Shown: piece after piece, positions 1 to 6,724 of the stretch
Layout of the letters: every line of letters starts with the position of its first letter
Position numbering within the stretch: the first letter of the stretch is position 1
Source: Mageeibacillus sp. UBA3781
GTDB taxonomy: Bacteria > Bacillota > Clostridia > Saccharofermentanales > Saccharofermentanaceae
Length of the DNA stretch: 8,584 bases
Assembly: GCA_002368805.1 (NCBI GenBank)
Contig: DFFH01000099.1
Location: 5,859 to 14,442, forward strand
Reading direction: 5' to 3'
The notes under the pieces: generated by a model
Databases searched by the model: none
What the model was told of the DNA's origin: nothing
The model's input: the letters and a program-made list of their open reading frames with translations, nothing else
Position numbers and translations under genes: made by a program

Positions 1-1
1 G

Positions 2-91
2 AAGGAAGGAAAGAAGCGCATGCGCCAGGTAGGCTCGGTCGAAGTGCCGCAGGAAGCATTTATGAGTGTCCTTCGCCTCGATGAGGATTAA
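2..91 (+). CDS. lepA: LepA / elongation factor 4, C-terminal end (5' part outside window)
   Basis: The first 29 codons and a TAA read in frame as the lysine-rich C-terminal tail of the ribosomal back-translocase EF4 (LepA). The segment KKRMRQVGSVEVPQEAF is the recognisable part: the family ends with a basic KKRMK/RxxG loop followed by a VEVPQEAF-type strand and a short tail. EF4 is a GTPase that binds the ribosome during translation. Its GTPase and EF-G-like domains lie upstream of the window. The gene converges on the (p)ppGpp synthetase gene and is separated from it by a hairpin. The assignment rests on a short but very conserved tail. Confidence 0.85.
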   Translation, partial: KEGKKRMRQVGSVEVPQEAFMSVLRLDED

Positions 92-101
92 TTCTGAAAG
101 T

Positions 102-133
102 AAAAACTGCACGGCCCTGATGGATCCGTGCAG
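102..133 (-). terminator. Intrinsic terminator of the (p)ppGpp synthetase gene, between convergent genes
   Basis: An 8-bp perfect stem (CTGCACGG at 107-114 with CCGTGCAG at 126-133) encloses an 11-base loop. Read on the - strand, the stem is followed by five T (102-106), which is the intrinsic terminator layout for the gene ending at 179. On the + strand only a weak T content follows, so its use by lepA is less sure. Confidence 0.75.
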
Positions 134-144
134 CTTGAAATCTC

Positions 145-179
145 AAGTAAGATCAGATGAATCTTAAGTAAGATCAGAT
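145..179. repeat. Short tandem duplication at the 3' end of the synthetase gene
   Basis: The 14-mer AAGTAAGATCAGAT occurs at 145-158 and again at 166-179, a 21-base period. The second copy touches the stop codon of the - strand gene by one base. It looks like a small local duplication between stop codon and terminator. No function is visible. Confidence 0.6.
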
Positions 180-955
180 TAGAACGGGAACCCCGGGAAC
201 GAAGCATCCTTGGGGTTTTCTTCGTTATATGTCGCGATCTCGTTTCGTACCGCCTGCATACGCTGGTCGAGATTCTCGATCCGCTCGGCACAGTCACGGA
301 GCTCGTCGGCCAGTGCTTTTGCACGCTCCGGCGGAAGATCGTGCTTATAGTGAAGCTTGTGCTCGAGGCTCGCCCAGAAATCCATCGCGATCGTTCTAAA
401 CTGCACCTCGACCTTCATGTTCCGTTTCTCGTCTTTTAAGAAGATCGGAACTTCGACGATCAGATGCAGGCTTCTGTATCCGCTCGGCTTCGGATCCTTG
501 ATGTAGTCTTTCTTAGCGATCAATGTGATGTCGTCCTGTGCCAGAAAAGCACTTGCCAGGTCGTAGATATCGTCCGGGAAGGAACAGATCACCCGGACAC
601 CGGCGATGTCGTTGATGCGCTCTTCGATTGCGGAGAGGTTCAGAGGTATGTTCTTCTTCTTCATCTTGCGAAGAAGGCTGTCCACTGACTTAACACGAGT
701 CTTGATGCTCTCGATCGGATTTCTCTCGAGCTCGACAGAAAGTGATTCGTCGAGTACCTTAAACTTCGTCTCGACCTCCATGATCGCACACTGGTAATAG
801 GCAAACATCTGATCGATCGGTTTCGTATTTTCCTCCACAAAATCGAGAAAAGAGTCCGACATCAGATTCTCACGGACGAAGTCCTCGTTTGCTGTGGAGA
901 GTGTATTATCCATTCCCACCGGGAACAGCATATTCTCATTATTTTCCTGGTCCAT
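179..955 (-). CDS. relQ: Small alarmone synthetase, RelQ/YjbM (SAS1) type (p)ppGpp synthetase
   Basis: This is a single-domain RelA/SpoT synthetase (258 aa from the chosen start) that would transfer pyrophosphate from ATP to GDP/GTP to make (p)ppGpp in the cytoplasm. It has no hydrolase, TGS or ACT domain. Visible motifs, numbered from Met at 955: the RVKSVDSLLRKM nucleotide-binding helix (87-98); NDIAGVRV with metal-binding Asp116; SGYRSLH with guanine-stacking Tyr160; VEVQFRT with catalytic Glu183; then FWASLEHKLHYK. The C-terminal helix (ADELRD...RMQAVRNEI) matches the oligomerisation helices of RelQ proteins. The N-terminus is longer than in Bacillus SAS1 (about 210 aa). I chose the ATG at 955 because AGGAG lies 6 bases upstream. 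An in-frame ATG at 1033 would add 26 residues, but its AGGAAG is only 2 bases away. RelQ tetramers are known to be activated by pppGpp; that is family knowledge, not seen here. Confidence 0.9.
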   Translation of the reverse strand: MDQENNENMLFPVGMDNTLSTANEDFVRENLMSDSFLDFVEENTKPIDQMFAYYQCAIMEVETKFKVLDESLSVELERNPIESIKTRVKSVDSLLRKMKKKNIPLNLSAIEERINDIAGVRVICSFPDDIYDLASAFLAQDDITLIAKKDYIKDPKPSGYRSLHLIVEVPIFLKDEKRNMKVEVQFRTIAMDFWASLEHKLHYKHDLPPERAKALADELRDCAERIENLDQRMQAVRNEIATYNEENPKDASFPGFPF

Positions 956-961
956 TTTATT

Positions 962-966
962 CTCCT
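962..966 (-). promoter_or_regulatory. Ribosome binding site that decides the relQ start
   Basis: On the - strand AGGAG is followed by a 6-base A-rich spacer and ATG at 955. This is canonical spacing and favours the shorter protein over the in-frame ATG at 1033. Confidence 0.6.
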
Positions 967-995
967 GGTTTTCTGCGGACGGCGCATCATGCGGC

Positions 996-1019
996 GCGGG
1001 TTTTTCAAGGAAAAACCGC
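996..1019 (-). other. Hairpin in the relQ leader
   Basis: GCGGTTTTTC and GAAAAACCCGC pair around a 3-base loop, with one bulged G (10 bp). If translation starts at 955 the hairpin sits in the 5' leader, about 40 bases before the start codon. If it starts at 1033 it lies inside the coding region. There is no long T run after it on the - strand, so it is not a typical terminator. A role in leader control is only a possibility. Confidence 0.35.
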
Positions 1020-1106
1020 AGAAGGATTCTCATTTCTTCCTATTTTACCTCATAAGAAGCTTTTCTTTACTAAGAGTTTATAAAGATTTCGAAAAAGCAT
1101 GAAATG

Positions 1107-1115
1107 TGGTAAAAT
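1107..1115 (+). promoter_or_regulatory. Possible extended -10 promoter for the first lipoprotein gene
   Basis: TGG-TAAAAT matches the extended -10 form (TGn followed by a 5/6 TATAAT). The hexamer 17 bases upstream (TTTCGA, 1087-1092) is a poor -35. The predicted RNA start, near 1122, leaves a short leader with the ribosome binding site at 1136-1142. Confidence 0.4.
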
Positions 1116-1150
1116 TACTGTATTATCGATTGTTCGGAGGAGATTGGGAT

Positions 1151-1810
1151 ATGAAAAAACTGATTTCATGTGCACTTGTATTATCGATGGCGTTCGCTCT
1201 TGTCGGATGCGGATCGAAGGGCGGTTATGCTTCTACCGAGAAGAAAGTGATTTCTGCGGCAGAAGAATGCTTAGGTGCAGAAGAAGCAAATAAAAAAATG
1301 AAAAAGAAGATCATGAGTGATAATTTTCAGCCGTCAGATGATGCGTTTGCGGATGGTACATACGTTACTCTGACCACTGAAGATGTGGAGGACATCGAGT
1401 TCACAACATCCAAATTTGACCCGGAAGATATGGTCAATACGCTGCTGGTAATAAAGTCGGAAGACAGAAGCTATACGATGACATATGTAATCGAAGCTCC
1501 GGATAAAGATATAGCGGCAGATATGTTTGAATATTTCGCCGATCAGTTCGGAACATCTGAGAAACAGCTCAAGAAAGACGCGAAGAAATATGATGCAGAG
1601 TATGGCTTTGAAGAGGAAGATAATAAACTGTCGATCATTATGGTTTCCGAAGACAGTGACAAGGCCAAGGCCGTTTGCATCAAGCAGGATGGAAAAGTTG
1701 TTTCCCTTTGCCTTTACGATGGAAGCTATGAAACCGATCTTTTAGAAGAATATTACGAGTTCTCCACAAAGGCTGGATTTACCGATATGGAGGCTCTTCT
1801 GGAAGAGTGA
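1151..1810 (+). CDS. Acidic lipoprotein of unknown function, paralog A
   Basis: A 219-aa exported lipoprotein with a lysine start (MKK), a hydrophobic core and the lipobox LVGC with Cys20 as the lipidation site. It should be anchored on the outer face of the membrane. I do not recognise the mature domain. It contains ISAAEECLGAEEANKKMKKK at the start, a DGTYVTLTTEDVEDIEF strand region, and an acidic helix-rich C-terminus ending YEFSTKAGFTDMEALLEE. The next gene is a clear paralog with the same order of segments. The start at 1151 is chosen over the in-frame ATG at 1106 because GGAGGAG (1136-1142) lies 8 bases upstream and because it gives a clean signal peptide. A strong terminator follows. 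Location next to a two-component system suggests a sensory or envelope role, but nothing in the sequence shows it. Confidence 0.88.
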   Translation: MKKLISCALVLSMAFALVGCGSKGGYASTEKKVISAAEECLGAEEANKKMKKKIMSDNFQPSDDAFADGTYVTLTTEDVEDIEFTTSKFDPEDMVNTLLVIKSEDRSYTMTYVIEAPDKDIAADMFEYFADQFGTSEKQLKKDAKKYDAEYGFEEEDNKLSIIMVSEDSDKAKAVCIKQDGKVVSLCLYDGSYETDLLEEYYEFSTKAGFTDMEALLEE

Positions 1811-1829
1811 ACTGAATAGACGTTAATGG

Positions 1830-1868
1830 ACGGACTGCCTTCTTCGGAAGACAGTCCGTTTGTTTTTT
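1830..1868 (+). terminator. Strong intrinsic terminator between the two lipoprotein genes
   Basis: The stem ACGGACTG/CAGTCCGT (1830-1837 with 1852-1859) continues through one C/A mismatch into CTTC-TTCG-GAAG, a very stable tetraloop top. It is followed by TTGTTTTTT. The T run ends one base before the GGAGG of the next gene, so the downstream gene has no room for a promoter after the terminator. Confidence 0.85.
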
Positions 1869-1881
1869 CGGAGGATATAGA

Positions 1882-2547
1882 ATGAAGAAGTTTCTGTCTG
1901 TAGCATTAGTTCTATCCTTGGCGCTTAGCCTTGCCGCCTGCAAAAGCGGAAGCAAGTATAAAAAAGCAGATAAGAAAATGATCAGTGCTGCGGAAAACTG
2001 CTTTGATGCTGCGGAGATGACCACAAAGCAGAAGAGAAATGCAATTAAGAAAAACCTTCGCGTCGCAGATACTACCTTCGGAGATGGCGCATATTTGCGT
2101 TTGACATCGGATGATCTGGAAGACATGGATTATGGGGAAGACAAGTTCAATTCGGACGAGATTAAAGTTTCCAACATGACGATGTTTGCAAAGGTCGATG
2201 GGGATGTGGATCAAGTCTATGCCACCATTGCGGAGATGAAAAATGAGGAGTTTGCGCAGGACCTTTACGACTATTATTACGAATTGCAGGATCTCGACAA
2301 GGTCAAGAAGAAGGTCAGACAGGCCGATGAAGCGGAGATCGGATATAACGATGACGAAGATGACAGATTTGCGTATATTGTTCAGATGGAAGGATATGTT
2401 GACGCAGGGTATCTGCATATAGATGGGAAGATCGTCACCGTTGTCCAGTTCACCGGCACGGAAGACGGGAATCTTGTGGAAGAGTTCTACGACTTTATGC
2501 GCGAAGCAGACTATGAGGATATGGAAGTTCTTCTTAAGGGAGAGTAA
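1882..2547 (+). CDS. Acidic lipoprotein of unknown function, paralog B
   Basis: A 221-aa lipoprotein with lipobox LAAC (Cys20) and a signal peptide nearly identical in layout to paralog A. Shared blocks in order: KKMISAAENCFDAAE against KKVISAAEECLGAEE; FGDGAYLRLTSDDLEDMDY against FADGTYVTLTTEDVEDIEF; the DGKIVTVVQF and DGKVVSLCLY strands; and the C-terminal LVEEFYDF...DYEDMEVLLKGE against LLEEYYEF...GFTDMEALLEE. This shows an old tandem duplication that has diverged widely in the middle. GGAGG (1870-1874) lies 7 bases before the ATG and directly abuts the terminator of paralog A, so expression probably depends on read-through. The stop codon is 3 bases from the stop codon of the convergent response regulator. 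The function is not recognised. Confidence 0.88.
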   Translation: MKKFLSVALVLSLALSLAACKSGSKYKKADKKMISAAENCFDAAEMTTKQKRNAIKKNLRVADTTFGDGAYLRLTSDDLEDMDYGEDKFNSDEIKVSNMTMFAKVDGDVDQVYATIAEMKNEEFAQDLYDYYYELQDLDKVKKKVRQADEAEIGYNDDEDDRFAYIVQMEGYVDAGYLHIDGKIVTVVQFTGTEDGNLVEEFYDFMREADYEDMEVLLKGE

Positions 2548-2550
2548 CTC

Positions 2551-3288
2551 CTAGCTTTTCGATCTGGTAAGCAGGAGCACGACCTTTGTGCGGTCATGTT
2601 CGCCGAGCTTGTCGTAGATCGTGGAGACATAGTTCTTCACGGTTCCTTCGCTGATAAAGAGAATCGAGGCGATCTGCGAATTCGTGCAGCCTTCGGCAAT
2701 CAGCCGGCATATCTCTTTTTCCCTGTCAGTCATGCCATAGTCGTCAAGATCGATCGCGTCTGATCCGTGAAAAGAACCTGCCACACCCGATCCGCTGTAT
2801 GTACCGGTCCCATTGGAAGACAGGCTGCCGTCATTATTTCCGGCCGCCTTTTTTTCTTTATCCAGAGCTCCTGCGGCAAGCATCGAGTTTAACTTCTCCA
2901 TGACTTTGGAATCAAGGACGCTTCTTCCCTGAAGTGCCTGGGAAACGGCATTCAGGATCGCATCTTTTCCCGAGTCTTTGAGAAGATATCCGCAGGCACC
3001 GCCGGCGATGGCATGGGAGATGTTCTTTTCGTCGTAGAATGTGGTCAGCACGATGATCTTGATCTGAGGATATTCCGAGTGGACCTTCGGGATCAGCTCG
3101 ATACCACCCATGCCGGGCATGTTCAGATCGACGAGCATGAGATCCGGGATATCGTGAGAAAGGATATCGAGTGCTTCCACACCGTTTCCGGCTTTCCCGA
3201 TGATCTCGTAATCACCGGACATCGAAAGAATGATCTCCAGACTCTCCAGAAGTAGAGGTTCATCATCTACAAGCAGTATTTTCGTCAT
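2551..3288 (-). CDS. NarL/LuxR-family DNA-binding response regulator
   Basis: A 245-aa response regulator. The receiver domain spans about residues 1-122: Asp8 and Asp9 of the acidic pocket (LLVDDEP), phospho-acceptor Asp54 (MLVDLNMPGMGG), Thr82 in VLTTF and Lys104 in YLLKD. The C-terminal LuxR-type HTH is at about 185-245 (MTDREKEICRLIAEG, then ISEGTVKNYVSTIYDKLG). These parts make the protein a phosphorylation-controlled transcription factor. The link between the domains is unusually long: about 35 residues rich in Gly, Ser, Asn and Asp (roughly 150-184), giving 245 aa where the family is usually near 210. Its ATG overlaps the kinase stop codon as ATGA, so it is translationally coupled to the kinase. 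The target genes are unknown. There is no terminator in the 3-base gap to the convergent lipoprotein gene. Confidence 0.95.
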   Translation of the reverse strand: MTKILLVDDEPLLLESLEIILSMSGDYEIIGKAGNGVEALDILSHDIPDLMLVDLNMPGMGGIELIPKVHSEYPQIKIIVLTTFYDEKNISHAIAGGACGYLLKDSGKDAILNAVSQALQGRSVLDSKVMEKLNSMLAAGALDKEKKAAGNNDGSLSSNGTGTYSGSGVAGSFHGSDAIDLDDYGMTDREKEICRLIAEGCTNSQIASILFISEGTVKNYVSTIYDKLGEHDRTKVVLLLTRSKS

Positions 3289-4490
3289 GTGTTTTCCTCC
3301 TCAAATGGAACCGAAAGACTGACGGTAAATCCGTCCTCGCTCTCGATCTCGAAATTGCCTCCGCAGTTCTCGGTATATTCCTTAATCTTGCGAAGGCCGA
3401 AGCCATTGGCCAGACGTAGTTTCTTCTCGTTCACGGAGATCTTTCCCCAGCCGCTGCCGTTATCCTGTACCTTAAGACGGATATGTCCGGAATCTATCAC
3501 GAATGTGATCACGAACAGGTCTGCTTTTCCGTGTTTGACGCCATTAGTCAGAAGCTCGGAAAGAGAAGAAGAGAGGAAAGATGCGGTCTGGATGGGGATC
3601 CTTGTTTCCGATTTGACCTGTGAAAAGTTGTGATACACCTTATAGGTCGTGTCAGAGCGGAATTCATCGATCATCTTCTCCAGAGAAAGAAGATAGTCAT
3701 CCAGCGCGATCCGGTCATCTTCCGCATCGAGTGTACGGACGACGCTTCGGACCGAAGAGATCGCCTCGTGCACACGGGAATTCGCAGTATCGATCTTTTC
3801 CAGTGCTTTTTCCTGATCGGAGGGCACAAGAAGAGAGGCGGCATCGAGGGTGACGGTTGCCGCAGAAAGCGTATGACCGACGTAGTTATGGATATCCCGG
3901 GAGATGCGCTCACGCTCTTCAAGACGGGCATTATTTTCATTTATCTTCTGATTCTTCGCGATCTGTTCGCGGAGCGTCCGCTGCTCGAGTGCCTCCACCG
4001 CTGCTGCAGAAAGAGCGGATCTCAGCTGCTCGGAGGAAAGGGCGGAGCGTAGCAGGAAGAAAAGAAGGATCTCCCAGGCTGCGAAAGATACTGCCGTAAA
4101 AAGAAGCGAAGAGACTGCTCCGAGAGGTTCCGGAGAAGTAAAGATCACCTCAAGGATCCAGCCGCAGCCGGCAAATAGCGTATTTAGAAGGGTGCAGGTC
4201 TTTCTCCGGTAGAAGTAGCAGCAGGAGATAGAGGGAAGAGCCAGTGCGCCTATATACCAGCGGGGAAGCGCGATAATCGCGCCGGCCGCCATAAGAAGGA
4301 GCAGGATCGAAATCGCCCGTCTCACATTCTTCTGCGAAAAATAGGACAGATTCAGAAGGATAAGACTGACTGCCATGAAACAGGCACCGGGGAGCATCTG
4401 GTATTTCAGGATCAGAAGGATACTCTGGGCAACCAGCGCCAGCATGGCGGCAAACCATGTGAAACGATGTTCCTGCGAATCGAACTGCAT
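3285..4490 (-). CDS. Membrane sensor histidine kinase, HisKA_3 (NarX/DesK-like) family
   Basis: A 401-aa kinase partner of the response regulator it overlaps by 4 bp. Residues 12-148 are a run of about five or six hydrophobic membrane segments with short loops and no sizeable extracellular domain, so the signal is probably sensed in the membrane. A coiled-coil-like stretch (about 150-190) leads to the dimerisation helix ERERISRDIHNYVGHTLSAA, where His201 is the predicted autophosphorylation site. The ATPase domain has the N box SELLTNGVKHG (311-321), G1 box DNGSGW (343-348) and G2 box GFGL (363-366). All catalytic motifs look intact. The start at 4490 has AGGGG about 8 bases upstream and a TATAAT -10 element near 4520. 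It lies 65 bases downstream of the surface-protein gene in the same direction, with no strong terminator between, so partial co-transcription is possible. Confidence 0.93.
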   Translation of the reverse strand: MQFDSQEHRFTWFAAMLALVAQSILLILKYQMLPGACFMAVSLILLNLSYFSQKNVRRAISILLLLMAAGAIIALPRWYIGALALPSISCCYFYRRKTCTLLNTLFAGCGWILEVIFTSPEPLGAVSSLLFTAVSFAAWEILLFFLLRSALSSEQLRSALSAAAVEALEQRTLREQIAKNQKINENNARLEERERISRDIHNYVGHTLSAATVTLDAASLLVPSDQEKALEKIDTANSRVHEAISSVRSVVRTLDAEDDRIALDDYLLSLEKMIDEFRSDTTYKVYHNFSQVKSETRIPIQTASFLSSSLSELLTNGVKHGKADLFVITFVIDSGHIRLKVQDNGSGWGKISVNEKKLRLANGFGLRKIKEYTENCGGNFEIESEDGFTVSLSVPFEEENT

Positions 4491-4519
4491 CTGCTATGCC
4501 CCTTTCTAAGTCTTTATCC

Positions 4520-4525
4520 ATTATA
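4520..4525 (-). promoter_or_regulatory. Promoter -10 element of the kinase-regulator operon
   Basis: A perfect TATAAT on the - strand lies 30 bases before the kinase start codon. No good -35 is visible at 16-18 bases, so an activator may be needed. The 11 bases ATCCATTATAC (+ strand 4516-4526) occur again at 6685-6695 before the surface-protein gene. Confidence 0.55.
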
Positions 4526-4555
4526 CTTCGTGTTTATAACAGATTACACTTATGA

Positions 4556-6649
4556 CTACTCTTCATTTTTCTTTCTGACAAACAATCCGCCGACAGAAAC
4601 TGCGCTGATCAAAAAGAGGACGGGGATATAAGTTCCGGCTTTCCCGGAAGTTTCACCTGTCTTTACGACTTTCCCGGGTACAGGTGTCGGGCTGGGTGTA
4701 GGAGTCGATGTAGAAGTGGGAACCGGTGTGGTATCGGAAGATACTGGCGGCGCAGACGTCGTTGTGGCTGCCGTAGCCGGCGTGGAAACCGGTGTGTCAG
4801 TGGGGGTCGGCGTGATTCTTCTATTCGTAAAACTTACTTCAGAAGTTTTTCCGCTTTCAAGCGTTCCCTTGCTTCCCGTGGATTCCACATTATAGCCTTC
4901 CGGATCTTTTTCGATGACCTCATATTCACAGCCTGCAGGAAGCCCGTCGATGGTAATGCTTTCGCCGCCCTTGAGGGAAATGGTGGCTTCAAAGATACTG
5001 TATTCGATATCGGAGGTTCTGCCGTCCTTGGCTGTCTTGGTTCCTGTTTCAGAAGAAATGGCAGCAAAGTTCAATGTGCCCTGCTTATCACCGCTGTAGG
5101 AATAGGTATCCGGAATGGTATCGGACACGTCCTTCAGCCGGATGGTAAAATCAAACTCGCCGTTTTCTCCTTCCACGGTCTTAGAGAGGCGCAGGGAGGA
5201 ATCGAACAGTCTTGCGTTTAAGTAGTGGAACACATCGGTGGTTGCGTAGGTGGATGTCGCTTCCTGTACGTAGCCTCCGGGCTTACCGACTCCGGGTACC
5301 GCTTCATAATCTTTTGTCAGCTCTTCCACCGTGACCTTGGTGTAAACCGGGAGAAGACCTTCCTGGGGAAGATACAGCATAGAGGACTGCTGATTGTTAT
5401 ATACACGCTCGTTTGTTCCTATAGTGAGATAATCCTGCGGATAGGATCTGTCCTGATATAATCTTCCGAGCACAGCGACTTCGTTGGCTTTGAGACTCAA
5501 ATAGAAGGAGCCGTTGGCATCGGTATCGACAAGTTTTTCCGTAACAGGGATATTGGAAGGAATAAAGCCACCATGCATAATGCTGTTATAAAGGTCGACT
5601 GATCCAATCGTGACCCAGACTTTTCCTGTATGCGGACGATTGAGTGCGGTGTCAAATAAAGTCACTTTAAAATCATAAAGTTCATCCGGGTCTGCCCCAG
5701 CCGGAGCTGCATAGAATTTGGCAATGGCGGCGGATGCGGATCTTCGGAAGAGGTTGATTGTCCACGTGCCCTGAGTCTTATCCTGAATTACGCCGCTGGA
5801 AAGGCTTTCGTGACGGGCGGCGACGTCCGTTACAGCGATGAAACCGCCGGCTACGGCCTGATACTCATTATTCCAGTAGATGTTGTACTGTTCGGCCGTT
5901 GTATAGTTGTTTCCCCCGAAAGAAATGCACACGGGAAGTCCCCGGATCGTAAGCTTTTTATTCACGGGGATCATGGCTTCGATCGTAAGTTGTCCGTTTA
6001 CCATAGCAGGTGTATAAACTGTCGGATCTCCTTCGATCGTATAGGAAAGAAGGGAAAGATCCAGGCCTTCTTCGTTCCAGAAATTCATTTTGTAACGGAA
6101 AAGTGTATCTTCCGGCCAGCTGTCTTCGAAGACCTTCGGATAGATGGTGATGGTCTTAAAAAGACTGTCATGATCCACATTGAAATGCACGCTCTTATCC
6201 GAATCAAGAATAAGTGAATCGTTTGAATCCAAGTCCGAAGTGGTGACGTCTTCATAGACGGCATCAACATTCCCGTTTGATCTGATACGCTGAACCACTC
6301 TCAGTTTGACCTGAGAATTAAAAGGAAGATCCCGGATCGTAGCAACGGTGCCGGCCGGAACTTCTATCTTAGCTGAACCGGAAGAAAAGGAAACGGTGGT
6401 ATCGGCTGCGCCACTCACAGCCAGGGTGTAGTCTCCCGAAAGATCACTTCCGGAATCTGTCGTTCCCTGTATCAAAACTCTGTAACCATGGGTAAAGCCG
6501 GAAACCGGATCGCCGTTTTTATCTCTTATCGTAAAATCAATGGAAAGATCCGGATCTGCGGATGCTGCACGTAAAGAAGGATATCCCGGACCGAAAAGAA
6601 GAATAAAGGACAGCAGAATAGCTGTCAGCCAATGATGTCTGTTTCTCAT
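4556..6649 (-). CDS. Cell-wall-anchored pilin-like surface protein with tandem isopeptide-type domains
   Basis: A 697-aa secreted protein. Residues 1-31 form a signal peptide (RNRHH, hydrophobic core, cleavage near LRAASA). About four Ig-like units follow: roughly 32-160, 164-303, 306-482 and 485-611. The last is the clearest member of the streptococcal-pilin/CnaB isopeptide class: Lys490 in LRLSKTVEG, FDFTIRLKD, the acidic YEVIE motif with Glu580 followed by PEGY, and Asn609 in SFTNRR. These would form a Lys-Asn bond catalysed by Glu. Residues 612-660 are a Pro/Thr/Ser stalk. The C-terminus has VVKTGE (661-666), a hydrophobic segment (674-691) and the RKKNEE charged tail, a sortase-like sorting signal lacking the usual Pro. 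The likely place is the outer cell surface, as an adhesin or minor pilin. No sortase or other pilin gene is in the window. The ribosome binding site is GAGGGGG just upstream of the start, and TATAAT lies 40 bases before the start codon. Confidence 0.85.
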   Translation of the reverse strand: MRNRHHWLTAILLSFILLFGPGYPSLRAASADPDLSIDFTIRDKNGDPVSGFTHGYRVLIQGTTDSGSDLSGDYTLAVSGAADTTVSFSSGSAKIEVPAGTVATIRDLPFNSQVKLRVVQRIRSNGNVDAVYEDVTTSDLDSNDSLILDSDKSVHFNVDHDSLFKTITIYPKVFEDSWPEDTLFRYKMNFWNEEGLDLSLLSYTIEGDPTVYTPAMVNGQLTIEAMIPVNKKLTIRGLPVCISFGGNNYTTAEQYNIYWNNEYQAVAGGFIAVTDVAARHESLSSGVIQDKTQGTWTINLFRRSASAAIAKFYAAPAGADPDELYDFKVTLFDTALNRPHTGKVWVTIGSVDLYNSIMHGGFIPSNIPVTEKLVDTDANGSFYLSLKANEVAVLGRLYQDRSYPQDYLTIGTNERVYNNQQSSMLYLPQEGLLPVYTKVTVEELTKDYEAVPGVGKPGGYVQEATSTYATTDVFHYLNARLFDSSLRLSKTVEGENGEFDFTIRLKDVSDTIPDTYSYSGDKQGTLNFAAISSETGTKTAKDGRTSDIEYSIFEATISLKGGESITIDGLPAGCEYEVIEKDPEGYNVESTGSKGTLESGKTSEVSFTNRRITPTPTDTPVSTPATAATTTSAPPVSSDTTPVPTSTSTPTPSPTPVPGKVVKTGETSGKAGTYIPVLFLISAVSVGGLFVRKKNEE
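4673..4816 (-). repeat. Low-complexity Pro/Thr/Ser stalk coding region
   Basis: About 48 codons of irregular TP, PTPT and ST units, seen on the + strand as recurring GGTGT/GGGTGT. It encodes a wall-spanning linker between the last globular domain and the sorting signal. Such tracts change length easily by slippage or recombination between strains. Confidence 0.75.
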
Positions 6650-6688
6650 ATTGCCCCCTCAGATGTTAAATAATTCTGTTCTTGATCC

Positions 6689-6694
6689 ATTATA
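6689..6694 (-). promoter_or_regulatory. Promoter -10 element of the surface-protein gene
   Basis: A perfect TATAAT on the - strand, 40 bases before the start codon, is set in the same ATCCATTATAC block as the kinase promoter. No convincing -35 hexamer lies at the usual distance. Confidence 0.5.
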
Positions 6695-6724
6695 CTATGT
6701 CTTTTCGGGTAAGAGGGATTCTGA

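Noticed and set aside
1106..1150. Upstream start for the first lipoprotein
   Set aside because: It would add 15 residues before the signal peptide, has no binding site, and the ATG at 1151 has GGAGGAG at good distance and a normal MKK signal sequence.
4150..4521. 123-codon open frame overlapping the kinase start
   Set aside because: It is a different frame of the kinase membrane region. The kinase frame has the family motifs and the binding site.
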